DNA of 64,000 nucleotides from Candidatus Nitrosopumilus salarius BD31 (lineage in GTDB: Archaea > Thermoproteota > Nitrososphaeria > Nitrososphaerales > Nitrosopumilaceae). Positions 1-7,621 of this stretch are shown here, in pieces. Under the pieces are notes generated by a model. The model saw only the letters and a list, made by a program, of their open reading frames with translations, was not told the DNA's origin and did not search any database. Location: NCBI RefSeq assembly GCF_000242875.2, contig NZ_AEXL02000075.1:1-64000 (forward strand), given 5' to 3'. Position 1 is the stretch's first letter, and each line of letters starts with the position of its first letter. Both the position numbers and the translations under genes were made by a program.

Positions 1-501
1 AATTACAACTGCATCAACAGCTTTAATCATTTTAATTACGGCCTCTCGTTTGGTTGAAATCCAAAAATCTATTGTATCACACATTGAAAATTTTACTTTA
101 TCAAATTCTTTGATCAATGAAGTATTTTGTTCAGGATCATTGTTTGCAAGATATACAAATTGAGATTTTCTATAAGCTTCAGGTACAGTTGCTTTGAAAT
201 TTCCAAGTACATTTAATTCTGTTTTTAAAGTTGATCTAGTACTCAACGTATCATCATACTTACCATCATAACGAAATGTTTTACCTTCTTTGATAGTCAA
301 TCCTTGTAAATCAAGATACTTTGACAAGATTCTATGATGCTGTTTTGGAAAGTCTTTACCAACAACTGCAATTAACCCTGTATCTACAAAATTACTTGCT
401 GAAATTGCTGCAAATGTTGCTGCGCCACCTAGAACATTCTTTAATGTTTTTTTTGGAGTTCTAATAGTGTCTAACGCTGTTGATCCAAAAACAGTAAGCA
501 T
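1..501 (-). CDS. PfkB-family carbohydrate kinase, 3' part beyond the window
   Basis: The first 167 codons, read leftward from an ATG at 501, give a protein beginning MLTVFGSTALDTIRTP and then LGGAATFAAISASNF. The GG-x-A-T-x-A stretch after a short beta strand is the N-terminal substrate motif of ribokinase/PfkB sugar and nucleoside kinases. The C-terminal GAGD motif with the catalytic Asp lies outside the window, so the substrate cannot be judged. It follows the upstream gene (stop at 513) by 11 bases and is probably cotranscribed with it. Confidence 0.75.
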   Translation of the reverse strand, partial: MLTVFGSTALDTIRTPKKTLKNVLGGAATFAAISASNFVDTGLIAVVGKDFPKQHHRILSKYLDLQGLTIKEGKTFRYDGKYDDTLSTRSTLKTELNVLGNFKATVPEAYRKSQFVYLANNDPEQNTSLIKEFDKVKFSMCDTIDFWISTKREAVIKMIKAVDAVVI

Positions 502-512
502 TTGGTAAGAAA

Positions 513-965
513 TTAATTTTGATGTATAAATTCTCTTGCCTGTTCCTCTGTTGGATAATATACAAAAGGTACATCAATGGATGTAACTATTACATCATAT
601 TTTGTTACTCCTGTAATCCTTACAGATTGTGATTCTTCATTTGTATTGGAGTCTGTATGAAAAGTTCCTTTAACAAAACTACTATCTAATGGATATAATG
701 TGAATGATTCTAGCTGACCCTTTCCAATAATCTCATCATTATCTATAACAAAGAATTCAGTTTCACCTGCAGTCATTATTAATAATGAAGGATTTTCAAA
801 ACGTAATTCAATATTATAGTTTGAACCACTTTCAGTTTCATCAAGCAATTCACTCTGTGAAATACTGACACCTATTTGTGATGCAGAGGCATATTGTGAA
901 TATCCAAAAATACTCATACCCAATAGAAATAGAACTACTATGCCTGCCTTTTTGGATGATTTCAT
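513..965 (-). CDS. Exported or membrane-anchored LEA14/WHy-like domain protein
   Basis: 150 residues. Residues 1-28 form a signal peptide or anchor (KSSKK, then a hydrophobic stretch to YASA). The rest is a single beta-sandwich-like domain with the pattern of water-stress/LEA14 domains: alternating hydrophobic strands, a central RFENPSLLIMT and a later GKGQLESFTL. Two other proteins here (near 6.5 and 38.5 kb) have the same layout, an N-terminal anchor followed by one NP-containing domain. The function in archaea is not established; an extracytoplasmic structural or lipid-related role is only inference. Probably cotranscribed with the PfkB kinase. Confidence 0.55.
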   Translation of the reverse strand: MKSSKKAGIVVLFLLGMSIFGYSQYASASQIGVSISQSELLDETESGSNYNIELRFENPSLLIMTAGETEFFVIDNDEIIGKGQLESFTLYPLDSSFVKGTFHTDSNTNEESQSVRITGVTKYDVIVTSIDVPFVYYPTEEQAREFIHQN

Positions 966-1096
966 GACTAATTCTCTAAAAATTACATTTTAACTCAAAA
1001 GGGAAAAAATTCCAATAAATTGTGTAAAAGTTTTGATCTAATCTTTAAGCTCATTAGAGCTAACAGAATAAATCAAAATTATCTGATTATTTATCA

Positions 1097-1582
1097 GTGG
1101 CAAGAATCAAACTTAAGCTAGGGGAAAATGAAATTGAGGTTGACTCTAGAGATTTTTATGTTGATAATCAAACCTTGGGGGAAATAATTGACAACATTTC
1201 ACAGCATTTACCAGACAATCAAGCAAAAATCGTTTATGAAACTGAATCTAGCCAAAAACCAACCGAATTTGAGCATCCAGCTCAGTTTGGTTTAGAATAT
1301 CTAGATGATGCTGAAGCATATGAGCCAGAATTTAACGAACCGAAATACATCACACCTCATGAAATTAAATCAAAATTAAGAATTTTAGAGACAAGTAAAT
1401 TCTTTGATTCTCCCAGAACAGTTACTGAAATTGTACAACAGCTTAGAGAATATGGTTGGGCTGCAGGTCCATTAGATGTGTCAAAGGCTTTAGCAAAAAT
1501 GGCATCAAACAAAGAAATTATGAAGGACTCTAGTGAAAATAGAACCCATTATTTTGTTCAAGAATCACTAGTGGTTAATTAA
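1097..1582 (+). CDS. Conserved hypothetical protein, possible C-terminal winged helix
   Basis: 161 residues from a GTG start. The N-terminal 40 residues (MARIKLKLGENEIEVDSRDF) look like a small beta domain with an acidic linker after it. Residues 95-160 (ILETSKFFDSPRTVTEIVQQL and LDVSKALAKMASNKEIMK) read like a helix-turn-helix or winged helix: a helix, a turn, a putative recognition helix and a short wing. No catalytic motif is visible. It could be a DNA-binding or protein-interaction factor. It converges with the zinc-ribbon gene, overlapping its 3' end by 8 bases. Confidence 0.6.
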   Translation: MARIKLKLGENEIEVDSRDFYVDNQTLGEIIDNISQHLPDNQAKIVYETESSQKPTEFEHPAQFGLEYLDDAEAYEPEFNEPKYITPHEIKSKLRILETSKFFDSPRTVTEIVQQLREYGWAAGPLDVSKALAKMASNKEIMKDSSENRTHYFVQESLVVN

Positions 1583-1766
1583 AAGAATAATTACACTTTT
1601 CACAATTAGAAAAAACTTCACCATCTAAGTGATCAAAATGAGTATTACATTGTTTACAAGTATGATGCATGTCAAAATATCCATCATTTTCAACTTGTCC
1701 AACTCTACTTGATTCAAGTTCTGTACTCTTGCATTTTATACAATGACAGCCACATTCAATCTCCAT
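1575..1766 (-). CDS. Small zinc-ribbon protein
   Basis: 63 residues with cysteine pairs and histidines typical of structural zinc sites: CGCHCIKCK near the N-terminus, then CKQC and CEKC near the C-terminus. An upstream ATG at 1814 is possible. I prefer 1766 because a GGAG lies six bases before it and because it avoids overlap with the plus-strand gene at 1814. Function unknown; probably a zinc-binding accessory protein. Confidence 0.6.
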   Translation of the reverse strand: MEIECGCHCIKCKSTELESSRVGQVENDGYFDMHHTCKQCNTHFDHLDGEVFSNCEKCNYSFN

Positions 1767-1813
1767 ATTATTCTCCGATAATGTATGTATAGTTGCGATA
1801 CCTATACAAATCA

Positions 1814-1969
1814 TTGGAAAAGAAAAGGGAGATTCCCTTAGAAATTGATGATCATTTCAAACTTTTTGGGAAAGAACCATGGGAAGTAGACTATGGTGAA
1901 AAATGCCCCATTTGTGACGTCCGAATTGATGAATATGGTTTTTGTAGCTGTGGTTCTAGCGGAGATTAA
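1814..1969 (+). CDS. Small CPxC zinc-binding protein, 51 residues
   Basis: A short frame from TTG at 1814 (an in-frame TTG at 1793 is the alternative) to the TAA at 1967-1969. It encodes a basic N-terminus (EKKREIPLEIDDHFKLFGK) followed by KCPICDVRIDEYGFCSCG, a four-cysteine metal site (C31, C34, C44, C46). A TATA-like tgtata lies about 27 bases before 1814, consistent with a leaderless transcript. Its 3' end overlaps the convergent gene ending at 1956. Spacing of the cysteines, not family recognition, supports the call. Confidence 0.55.
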   Translation: MEKKREIPLEIDDHFKLFGKEPWEVDYGEKCPICDVRIDEYGFCSCGSSGD

Positions 1970-2180
1970 ATTTCCTAATTAACGGAATAGATAATATCAT
2001 TAAAAATCCAACTGCTAAAGGTGCAAAAATCGGAAACTCGGGAACAACAGTTGTTCCTACAATCATTATTTTACTTGCTGCATCTGGTTTATAGTTAAGC
2101 CATACATGTGTTCCATTGTTAAAATCACGGAAGAATATAGGTTCATCATTTTGTAATACTGTATATGGTTCCCATAACAA
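1956..2180 (-). CDS. C-terminal part of a frameshifted PEF-anchored surface protein
   Basis: This frame ends in VVPEFP followed by about 20 hydrophobic residues and a basic tail (RKFNLR), the layout of archaeal PEF-type C-terminal sorting/anchor signals. The TTG at 2180 is unlikely to be a true start. The frame stays open upstream to about 2329 and reads KWEDKEFVVEIRGYTN and FDQPTKSITFDIS, a continuation of the beta-rich protein encoded at 2321-2848. Adding one A to the minus-strand AAAA run at 2326-2329 fuses the two into one protein of about 297 residues. Confidence 0.6.
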   Translation of the reverse strand: MLWEPYTVLQNDEPIFFRDFNNGTHVWLNYKPDAASKIMIVGTTVVPEFPIFAPLAVGFLMILSIPLIRKFNLR

Positions 2181-2320
2181 CTCTAATGGAATTATTGTAT
2201 TTACATATCTATCTCCATCTGAAATATCAAATGTAATACTCTTTGTTGGTTGATCAAAAATAAAATTATCGATATTTGTGTAACCTCTAATTTCTACAAC
2301 AAATTCTTTGTCTTCCCATT

Positions 2321-2848
2321 TTATATTTTAAATTTTTTTGGCTCATCAATCGTATACTCTAATAGCATCTGACATCCATGACACGTAATTCCTTTTTTAT
2401 CATCTAAAAAAACAGTACGATCATTTGCATAAACCACATCTACTTCTTCAGGAAAAATAAATGAAGTTGTTTCAAGATATCTAAAATTCCATGTCCAAAC
2501 ATTGTCTTTTTGAACAAGCACATCTTCAATATTGTATTCTAAAACAGACTTTTCATTAGATGGCATTATCAGTACTCCGTTATTGTCTCCAATGACCGTA
2601 AATTGCTGCTCTTCTCCTTGTTCATTTGTTACTATGATATCCGAAACTGTTCCATAAACCAATTCAACTTGCTTTGGTATGTTTGACGATTGTATAACAT
2701 GCCTGACATGAACATCCCCTGCTGAATTTATGGTCACTTCGACAGATTTCTGTACCGCTTTTTCTCCAAACGAAATTTGTGCCTCAGCTACAGGAATAAC
2801 TGATATTGTCAATAAAATAACTAAAAGCCCAAAAAACTTTGTTTTCAT
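2321..2848 (-). CDS. N-terminal part of a frameshifted secreted beta-rich surface protein
   Basis: 175 residues with a clear signal peptide (MKTKFFGLLVILLTISVIP, cleaved near AEAQ). The domain that follows is strand-rich and contains a CxxC (ITCHGCQMLL) near its end. As read it stops at 2321 with no anchor, but the next frame downstream carries the missing tail and PEF anchor. One nucleotide in a poly-A run separates the frames. It begins right after the stop of the cyclophilin gene (2849), suggesting one transcript. Function unknown; a surface-anchored protein. Confidence 0.65.
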   Translation of the reverse strand: MKTKFFGLLVILLTISVIPVAEAQISFGEKAVQKSVEVTINSAGDVHVRHVIQSSNIPKQVELVYGTVSDIIVTNEQGEEQQFTVIGDNNGVLIMPSNEKSVLEYNIEDVLVQKDNVWTWNFRYLETTSFIFPEEVDVVYANDRTVFLDDKKGITCHGCQMLLEYTIDEPKKFKI

Positions 2849-3325
2849 TTATTCCACTGTCACATGATTCATTGATGCTTTTTCTAAAGGACAGTCATTA
2901 CCATCTCTTTGAAGATTTACAATTTTATCTGCAACATCCATTCCATCAATTACCTCCCCAAATACAGTGTATTGTCTGTCAAGGAATGTACTATCAGATG
3001 TTACTATGAAAAACTGTGAACCAGCACTATCTGGATCTTGTGATCTAGCCATGGAAACAATACCTCGTAAATGGGATCTTGAATTGAATTCAGCTTTTAT
3101 GCTGTATCCTGGCCCTCCCATTCCCCATGAACCTTTGTTATCGGTCTTTGTGTTAGGATCGCCACCTTGAATCATAAATCCAGGAATCACTCTATGAAAA
3201 AGAGTTCCATCATAGAATCCATCTCTAGCTAATTTTTCAAAATTTCTTACAGTTTCAGGAGCCAATTCAGGCAGAAGTTTAAATGATATCTTTCCAAAAT
3301 TAGTTTCTATATTTGCTGTAGTCAT
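2849..3325 (-). CDS. ppiB: Cyclophilin-type peptidyl-prolyl cis-trans isomerase
   Basis: 158 residues, the usual size for a single-domain cytosolic cyclophilin. The active-site segment FHRVIPGFMIQGGDPN contains the catalytic Arg and the conserved Phe, Met and Gln; GSQFFI and the FGEVIDGMDV segment are also present. It catalyses Xaa-Pro isomerisation during protein folding. There is no signal peptide, so it acts in the cytosol. The start ATG at 3325 gives a standard beta-strand N-terminus (TTANIETNFGKISF). It probably heads a transcript with the frameshifted secreted-protein gene downstream. Confidence 0.95.
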   Translation of the reverse strand: MTTANIETNFGKISFKLLPELAPETVRNFEKLARDGFYDGTLFHRVIPGFMIQGGDPNTKTDNKGSWGMGGPGYSIKAEFNSRSHLRGIVSMARSQDPDSAGSQFFIVTSDSTFLDRQYTVFGEVIDGMDVADKIVNLQRDGNDCPLEKASMNHVTVE

Positions 3326-3350
3326 AAAAAATAATCTGCAATTATATCAT

Positions 3351-3374
3351 AAGAGTCTTTTGCGAAAAACTCTT
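3351..3374. promoter_or_regulatory. Hairpin in the leader/promoter region upstream of cyclophilin
   Basis: AAGAGT-C-TTTT, a GCG loop, then AAAA-ACTCTT: about ten base pairs with one bulged C. It lies 26-49 bases upstream of the cyclophilin ATG, between that gene and the divergent HTH gene. It could be an operator or an RNA leader structure. The remainder of 3326-3568 is AT-rich and shows no other feature except a TATA-like tatatag just before the HTH gene. Confidence 0.4.
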
Positions 3375-3568
3375 CAAAAATTCTTATAGATGTTTAATGT
3401 ACTTTGAAAAATCTATACATATCAGTACGTTATTCGTTGATCTCTAACTAAAACTTTTTTTAAGATTTTTTTAATTTGTTCTAAATCAAAATATGAATTT
3501 ATTAAATATGACAATTCAAAAATCCAGAAGTTATAGTCTTATATAGAACAATTAAAATTTAGAATTCG

Positions 3569-3796
3569 TTGAATCGTACAAACCAAAGCACGATAATTAA
3601 AGAAGCGATTAATTCTTATCTTGACAAGGGGGTAACCGACAAACAGGATATCTACACCAAAGTTGTTGATGAACTTGGTGTTCCAAGACCAACTGTAAGA
3701 AGAGTTGCAAGAGATCTGAGAACTGAGCTATTGCAAAAGATCCAAATCTTACAATCTGATATGCCTAAAACAACTACCTCTGAAGAAGACGAATAA
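3569..3796 (+). CDS. Small helix-turn-helix protein
   Basis: 75 residues from a TTG start. After a short lead comes AINSYLDKGVTDKQDIYTKV, then a turn and GVPRPTVRRVARDL, an HTH-like arrangement with a basic recognition helix containing several Arg residues. The tail is acidic (TTTSEEDE). There is no effector domain, so it could be a nucleoid-type or housekeeping regulator. A TATA-like tatatag at 3540-3546 lies about 27 bases upstream, consistent with a leaderless transcript. Followed by a T-rich terminator. Confidence 0.65.
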   Translation: MNRTNQSTIIKEAINSYLDKGVTDKQDIYTKVVDELGVPRPTVRRVARDLRTELLQKIQILQSDMPKTTTSEEDE

Positions 3797-3803
3797 ATTC
3801 GGC

Positions 3804-3818
3804 TCTTTTTTCTTTTTA
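3804..3818 (+). terminator. T-rich terminator after the small HTH gene
   Basis: A run of T with single C interruptions (cttttttcttttt) begins 8 bases after the stop codon. Archaeal RNA polymerase terminates at such tracts without needing a hairpin. Assigned from composition and position only. Confidence 0.45.
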
Positions 3819-3878
3819 ATTATATCTTTTTGTGATTTTTAGCATTACCGTTATAAATAATGAATTTTTTAAACAATT

Positions 3879-4358
3879 ATGGGATATTTGGGCAATCATT
3901 TGGCTACAGTAGTGACTGGAGTCTTCGCAGCAGTACTAACTGGACTTTGGCCAATCTTTGTTGATTTTGCACCAATACTGAATTTTGTATTTATTATATG
4001 CGTTCCAATTACTTGGTTTCTGACATTTACATGTTGGATATCCCAAAAAAGTACTGATTATATGCATAAACATGCACCAGCACATGCTCACAATGAAAAA
4101 AAAAGCTTGAGTAATTTACAAACTATTCAAACCACAACTACGGGTAACCAAGTCAGTCTTTCAGAAATTAAACAAGTTCAAGGCGAATTATCTGCAGAAC
4201 TAAGTAGTCTAAAAGAATCTGTAAAACTAAAAGACAGTGAAATTGAAAGATTAAATCAAGAGATATCTAATTTGCAAACTCTAGTACAGATTGAATCATT
4301 AAAAACTGAATTGGCTAATCTAAAAATGCTAGCTTCTAAACACAATTCCAAGAAATAG
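3879..4358 (+). CDS. Membrane protein with C-terminal coiled coil
   Basis: 159 residues. Two hydrophobic segments (about 6-28 and 33-54) form a hairpin. A His-rich linker follows (MHKHAPAHAH). Residues 90-155 have a heptad-like pattern (ELSAELSSLKESVKLKDSEIE onward), i.e. a coiled coil. No catalytic motif. It probably scaffolds or tethers a partner at the membrane. A TATAAATA at 3852-3859 suits a near-leaderless transcript. Converges with the Cys-rich gene at 4362. Confidence 0.6.
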   Translation: MGYLGNHLATVVTGVFAAVLTGLWPIFVDFAPILNFVFIICVPITWFLTFTCWISQKSTDYMHKHAPAHAHNEKKSLSNLQTIQTTTTGNQVSLSEIKQVQGELSAELSSLKESVKLKDSEIERLNQEISNLQTLVQIESLKTELANLKMLASKHNSKK

Positions 4359-4361
4359 ATC

Positions 4362-4481
4362 TTAACTTTTACAATGAGAGCACTCTATTCCATGATTGCT
4401 CTTACACCCAGGACAACTAACTGCACCTCCAAAATGACATTTACATGAACACAGTTCTGTTGGATCCTTTTTCAAACTCAT
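4362..4481 (-). CDS. Cysteine-rich 39-residue protein
   Basis: An ATG at 4481 opens a short frame ending at TAA 4362-4364. It contains CSCKCH, CPGC and CSHC, seven cysteines in 39 residues, arranged in close pairs as in structural zinc or metallothionein-like proteins. There are only three bases between its stop and the convergent membrane-protein gene. No family is recognised. The density and pairing of the cysteines argue against a chance frame. Confidence 0.6.
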   Translation of the reverse strand: MSLKKDPTELCSCKCHFGGAVSCPGCKSNHGIECSHCKS

Positions 4482-4982
4482 TAGTATTATTACTACATAA
4501 TGTCAATATTTGACTTTTGCATTTTAAACGTGAATAAATTGGATTAAATCTTATATTTTTTAGAGTTGTTTTAAGATGTTTAAATCTATAATTTCTACTA
4601 GTCTGAATATAGCTGTTTATTGTTCTATGGTTTTTCTCACAAACTCATTTACAAAACAAATTTTTCTTTAAACTGAATTAATTTAATAAACAATTCCATT
4701 TGAATTGAAAAAAGTTCTAATCAATTTTTTGATAAATAATAAACCTGCTTGGGAATTTACGGAGTTACTTATTCAAAATTATATTTCAGATTATGTGAGT
4801 ATTCAGATTTTAAATAATAATTTTATTTTAGCAAATAATTATGGAATTTTACTATGCTTAAACTAATACAAATGAATAATTTTCAATCAAGCTTGGAATA
4901 CTGAATTTTGATGAAGGTCAAATTGAGGCTATTTTTGAGTATATTTACTGTGAAATTTTCATAATCTATCTGTACATTAATC
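4482..4982. other. 501-base AT-rich gap with one weak reading frame
   Basis: Very AT-rich and mostly closed in all frames. The only open stretch I noted is 4705-4866 on the plus strand (TTG start, 53 codons). It begins KKVLINFLINNKPAWEF and has no recognisable motif; it may be a gene remnant or chance. No RNA gene, repeat or terminator is evident. Confidence 0.4.
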
Positions 4983-5507
4983 TCAATGTAATTTGGAAGC
5001 AATCTGTAAAGTATCATCTACCATTTCTTTTAGTTTATTTTGTCCATCTATATTTGAAAGAGAATTTTCAGTAATAGATTCTGTAGTAAGGAAAACTGGT
5101 TTTGGATTTGTTACTACTCTAAAATATGATAATAATTGCGTAACCAATGTTTGAACATTGATAAAACCTATAGTTCCAGAGCCCAAAATTGTGATTCCTG
5201 CAACCTTTCCAGAAGTTTTTTTATAATTGATATATTCAAACAGATTTTTTAATGCTGAACTAAAAAATGAATTATAAATTGGAGTACCAATCAACCACAC
5301 ATCGGCATTTGTAATATCCTCAATTGCCATCTTTGTAACGGTATTGTATTCTTCATCTGGTCCTCTATAATACTCAATTTGATCTTCAGAAAGATTGATT
5401 AATTTTGTATCTTGGTTTTTTGATTTAGTATATTCATAAACATATTTCATAATTATTTGTGTATTGGAATTTTTTCTTGGACTACCAGAAATTACAACTA
5501 CTTTCAT
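4983..5507 (-). CDS. NADPH-dependent FMN reductase / flavodoxin-like oxidoreductase
   Basis: 174 residues. The N-terminal beta strand and phosphate-binding loop read VVISGSPRKNSNT, the FMN-binding signature of the NADPH-dependent FMN reductase family. A second flavin contact, GTPIYNSFFSSALKNLFEY, is typical of the same fold. These enzymes reduce flavins or quinones with NAD(P)H in the cytosol. The physiological substrate cannot be read from sequence. It stands alone between an AT-rich gap and a tRNA gene. Confidence 0.85.
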   Translation of the reverse strand: MKVVVISGSPRKNSNTQIIMKYVYEYTKSKNQDTKLINLSEDQIEYYRGPDEEYNTVTKMAIEDITNADVWLIGTPIYNSFFSSALKNLFEYINYKKTSGKVAGITILGSGTIGFINVQTLVTQLLSYFRVVTNPKPVFLTTESITENSLSNIDGQNKLKEMVDDTLQIASKLH

Positions 5508-5560
5508 AGTTACAACTAATTGTCTTTGTATTTAAATTCCAATAATTATTTGAAATAAAG

Positions 5561-5653
5561 CGGGTTTGGAGGGCTTCGATCCCTCGACCTGTAACTTAGG
5601 AGGCTACTGCGCTATCCATGTTTCGCGTCAAATTGACTCTGCGCCACAAACCC
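5561..5653 (-). tRNA. tRNA-Arg (anticodon CCU) with an apparent 20-base intron in the D loop
   Basis: The minus strand folds with acceptor GGGTTTG/CAAACCC, anticodon stem GTAGC/GTTAC around loop CTCCTAA (anticodon CCT, U33 present), and T stem GAGGG/CCCTC. The D stem GCGC/GCGC encloses 28 bases instead of about 8. Removing 20 bases (near AGTCAATTTGACGCGAAACA) leaves a normal loop AGTGGATA with G18-G19. Archaea are known to place noncanonical introns in the D arm. No CCA is encoded. The T loop is ATCGAAG, with A rather than the usual T at position 54. Confidence 0.85.
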
Positions 5654-5677
5654 AGCAAAAAAAACATTCTTAATTAT

Positions 5678-6388
5678 TTAAGCGTAATCCATATTTTCTT
5701 TGATCATATTTTGAATACTTTTCCAATTTTTATTTTCTTTATCATTCCATTTTTCAAAGTATACTACATCTTTCAAATCAAGTCTTGGTAACCAACCTGC
5801 ACTTTCAAGATCTGGTTTTTCTGCAAAATCATCTACATATCCCAAGCACAAATATGCAACAGGAATTACATGATCTGGTAATTCTAGAGATTCTTTTAGT
5901 ATTTGATTAGACAATATGCTTACCCAACCAAGACCTATACCTTCTGTTCTTGCTGATAACCACAAATTTTGAATTGCACAACATACACTATACAAACCTG
6001 CTTCTGGAATGCTTGATCTACCAATTACAAATGGACCAAATTTTGTAGGATCATAAGTTACACAAAGATTTACTGGAGATTCTAAGATTCCTTCTAACTT
6101 GAATGAAAGATACTTTGATTTTTTTGGATCTTCTATTAATTGAGATGAACGACTTTTCTCTTTGTCAAAAGATTCTTTTATTTTCTTTTTTGTTTCAATG
6201 TTTTTTATTAAAATAAAATTCCATGGTTGAGAAAATCCTACTGATGGAGCATGATGTGCAGCATGAAGAATTTTTGATAAAATGTCATCTTCGATGGGTT
6301 TTGAGGTAAAATGTGATCTTACATCCCTTCTTGAATAAATTGCCTTATAGAAACCTCTTTTCTCCGCTTCAGTAAAATCACTTGTCAT
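5678..6388 (-). CDS. bluB: 5,6-dimethylbenzimidazole synthase (nitroreductase fold)
   Basis: 236 residues. BluB breaks down reduced FMN with O2 to make dimethylbenzimidazole, the lower ligand of cobalamin. Sequence signs of the BluB branch are RRDVRSHFTS near the N-terminus, APSVGFSQPWNF, an extended internal stretch, GLGWVSI and the late AYLCLGYV with an acidic tail. Length fits the family. A general nitroreductase is the alternative. It lies alone between the two tRNA genes. A BluB suits aerobic ammonia oxidisers, which are known cobalamin producers. Confidence 0.85.
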   Translation of the reverse strand: MTSDFTEAEKRGFYKAIYSRRDVRSHFTSKPIEDDILSKILHAAHHAPSVGFSQPWNFILIKNIETKKKIKESFDKEKSRSSQLIEDPKKSKYLSFKLEGILESPVNLCVTYDPTKFGPFVIGRSSIPEAGLYSVCCAIQNLWLSARTEGIGLGWVSILSNQILKESLELPDHVIPVAYLCLGYVDDFAEKPDLESAGWLPRLDLKDVVYFEKWNDKENKNWKSIQNMIKENMDYA

Positions 6389-6465
6389 CTATTACACTCT
6401 TTTTTTCTTTTTATTCATTCTTTTGTTAAACGTTAATAATTCCCCCTCATACCTTGTACCTCAAT

Positions 6466-6539
6466 GGGCCGGTAGTCTAGCTGGTTAGGATACTGCCTCG
6501 ACACGGCAGTGATCGTGAGTTCGAATCTCACTCGGCCCA
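6466..6539 (+). tRNA. tRNA-Val (anticodon GAC) with C at position 33
   Basis: 74 bases: acceptor GGGCCGG/TCGGCCC, D stem GTCT/GGAT, anticodon stem CTGCC/GGCAG with loop TCGACAC, T stem GTGAG/CTCAC with loop TTCGAAT, discriminator A, no encoded CCA. The loop gives anticodon GAC (Val). The base before it is C, not the near-universal U33. Reading CGA (Ser) instead would break the anticodon stem, and there is no long variable arm. Confidence 0.88.
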
Positions 6540-6547
6540 CTTTTTAA

Positions 6548-7042
6548 TTAATAACCACTTTTGAATTCTTTTTCAGATTCACTCCAAGAAGTTTGTGTTA
6601 TGATTCGTCCTTCTGCAGTAAAACTAGTAATCTTACCATTTACAACATCTTCATAGATTTCTGAATTTTCATCAGACTTGCTTAAAATGAATATGTTTTT
6701 CAAAGGAACTTCTGCCCCTTCGTGGAATAATGCTCTACCTGGTAAGGCAATATCTGCCGTTGAATATAACCCAGAGCCCAATAACACATCATCGGCATAA
6801 AGCTGATAGTCTATAGTTGAAACAGTCAATGTTTTATCACTTGGATTTTTTATCAAAAATGTGACATCTAATTTTACTTGATTATTTGCTGCATTTGAAT
6901 CTCTTAACTCTACACTAACCAAATTAATTTCAATTTGGTCAAGATCTACATTATCTAAACTTGCATAGAAAACAATTCCGCCCATTAACGCAAAGACACC
7001 GCCAATTGCTACATAAACTGTCATTTTACTTTGGAGTGCCAT
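6548..7042 (-). CDS. Membrane-anchored LEA14/WHy-like domain protein
   Basis: 164 residues from ATG at 7042; the TTG at 7066 would add eight residues. One transmembrane segment (about 8-30, VYVAIGGVFALMGGIVFYA) is followed by an extracytoplasmic beta domain with VTFLIKNPSDKTLTVSTIDY and LYADDVLLGSG, the NP-containing core of LEA14/WHy domains. Same architecture as the proteins near 0.7 and 38.7 kb. No enzymatic motif. The role is unknown; stress-related or structural function at the cell surface is inference. Confidence 0.6.
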   Translation of the reverse strand: MALQSKMTVYVAIGGVFALMGGIVFYASLDNVDLDQIEINLVSVELRDSNAANNQVKLDVTFLIKNPSDKTLTVSTIDYQLYADDVLLGSGLYSTADIALPGRALFHEGAEVPLKNIFILSKSDENSEIYEDVVNGKITSFTAEGRIITQTSWSESEKEFKSGY

Positions 7043-7123
7043 TTCAATGTTAACAGATTTGTACAACTAAAAAAGGTTGTCAAGATCCAAATACATAATA
7101 TTTGATTTAAAATATGATAATCT

Positions 7124-7621
7124 ATGAGTGCAATAGAACAAGCAATTCTTACTTGGATTCATCTTGTTTCAGCTGCAATATGGGTTGGAGGTTCACTTTT
7201 CATTGGAATTGTATTTTCACCACTTCTAAAAACAATGAGTAACTCTGTTGAAGAAAGAATGCAAATAATGATTCGTGTTGGAAGACGGTTTAACAAAATT
7301 GCAGTTCCATCATTGATTATTCTCATGACAACTGGATTGTATAGTTCATTTGCTTTATTGAGTAAACCTGATTTACTTGTCGGAACAAGTTATGGAACTT
7401 TTCTAATAATCAAAATATTACTTGTAATTGCACTGATTGTGACTTATGTAATTCATGTAAGAGTAATTCGTAAAGATGTGGAAGTAAAAATTATGTCAAA
7501 TCAAATGTTAAATCCTGACATTCAAAAATTAAGAAAAAAAATTATAATTCTTGGAGAAATCACCGTAGTTTTATCAGTTGCAATTCTATTTTTTGCATCA
7601 TTGCTTGATGCTGGAGTCTGA
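7124..7621 (+). CDS. Four-helix integral membrane protein, CopD-like
   Basis: 165 residues with four hydrophobic segments (about 8-30, 56-78, 90-112, 138-160). The first contains IHLVSAAIWVGGSLFIGIVF, matching the H-x(5)-W-x-GG pattern of CopD copper-resistance membrane domains; the same pattern occurs in the 927-residue CopC-CopD protein of this window. It may move or sense copper, but a generic DUF-type membrane protein is possible. Its 3' end overlaps the convergent rtcA gene by 24 bases. Confidence 0.6.
   Translation: MSAIEQAILTWIHLVSAAIWVGGSLFIGIVFSPLLKTMSNSVEERMQIMIRVGRRFNKIAVPSLIILMTTGLYSSFALLSKPDLLVGTSYGTFLIIKILLVIALIVTYVIHVRVIRKDVEVKIMSNQMLNPDIQKLRKKIIILGEITVVLSVAILFFASLLDAGV

Noticed and set aside
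4705-4866. Plus-strand 53-codon frame in the AT-rich gap
   Set aside because: No motif, start context or promoter supports it; kept only as a note in the gap description.
6466-6539. Reading the second tRNA as tRNA-Ser(CGA)
   Set aside because: The required loop breaks the five-pair anticodon stem and the variable arm is only five bases.
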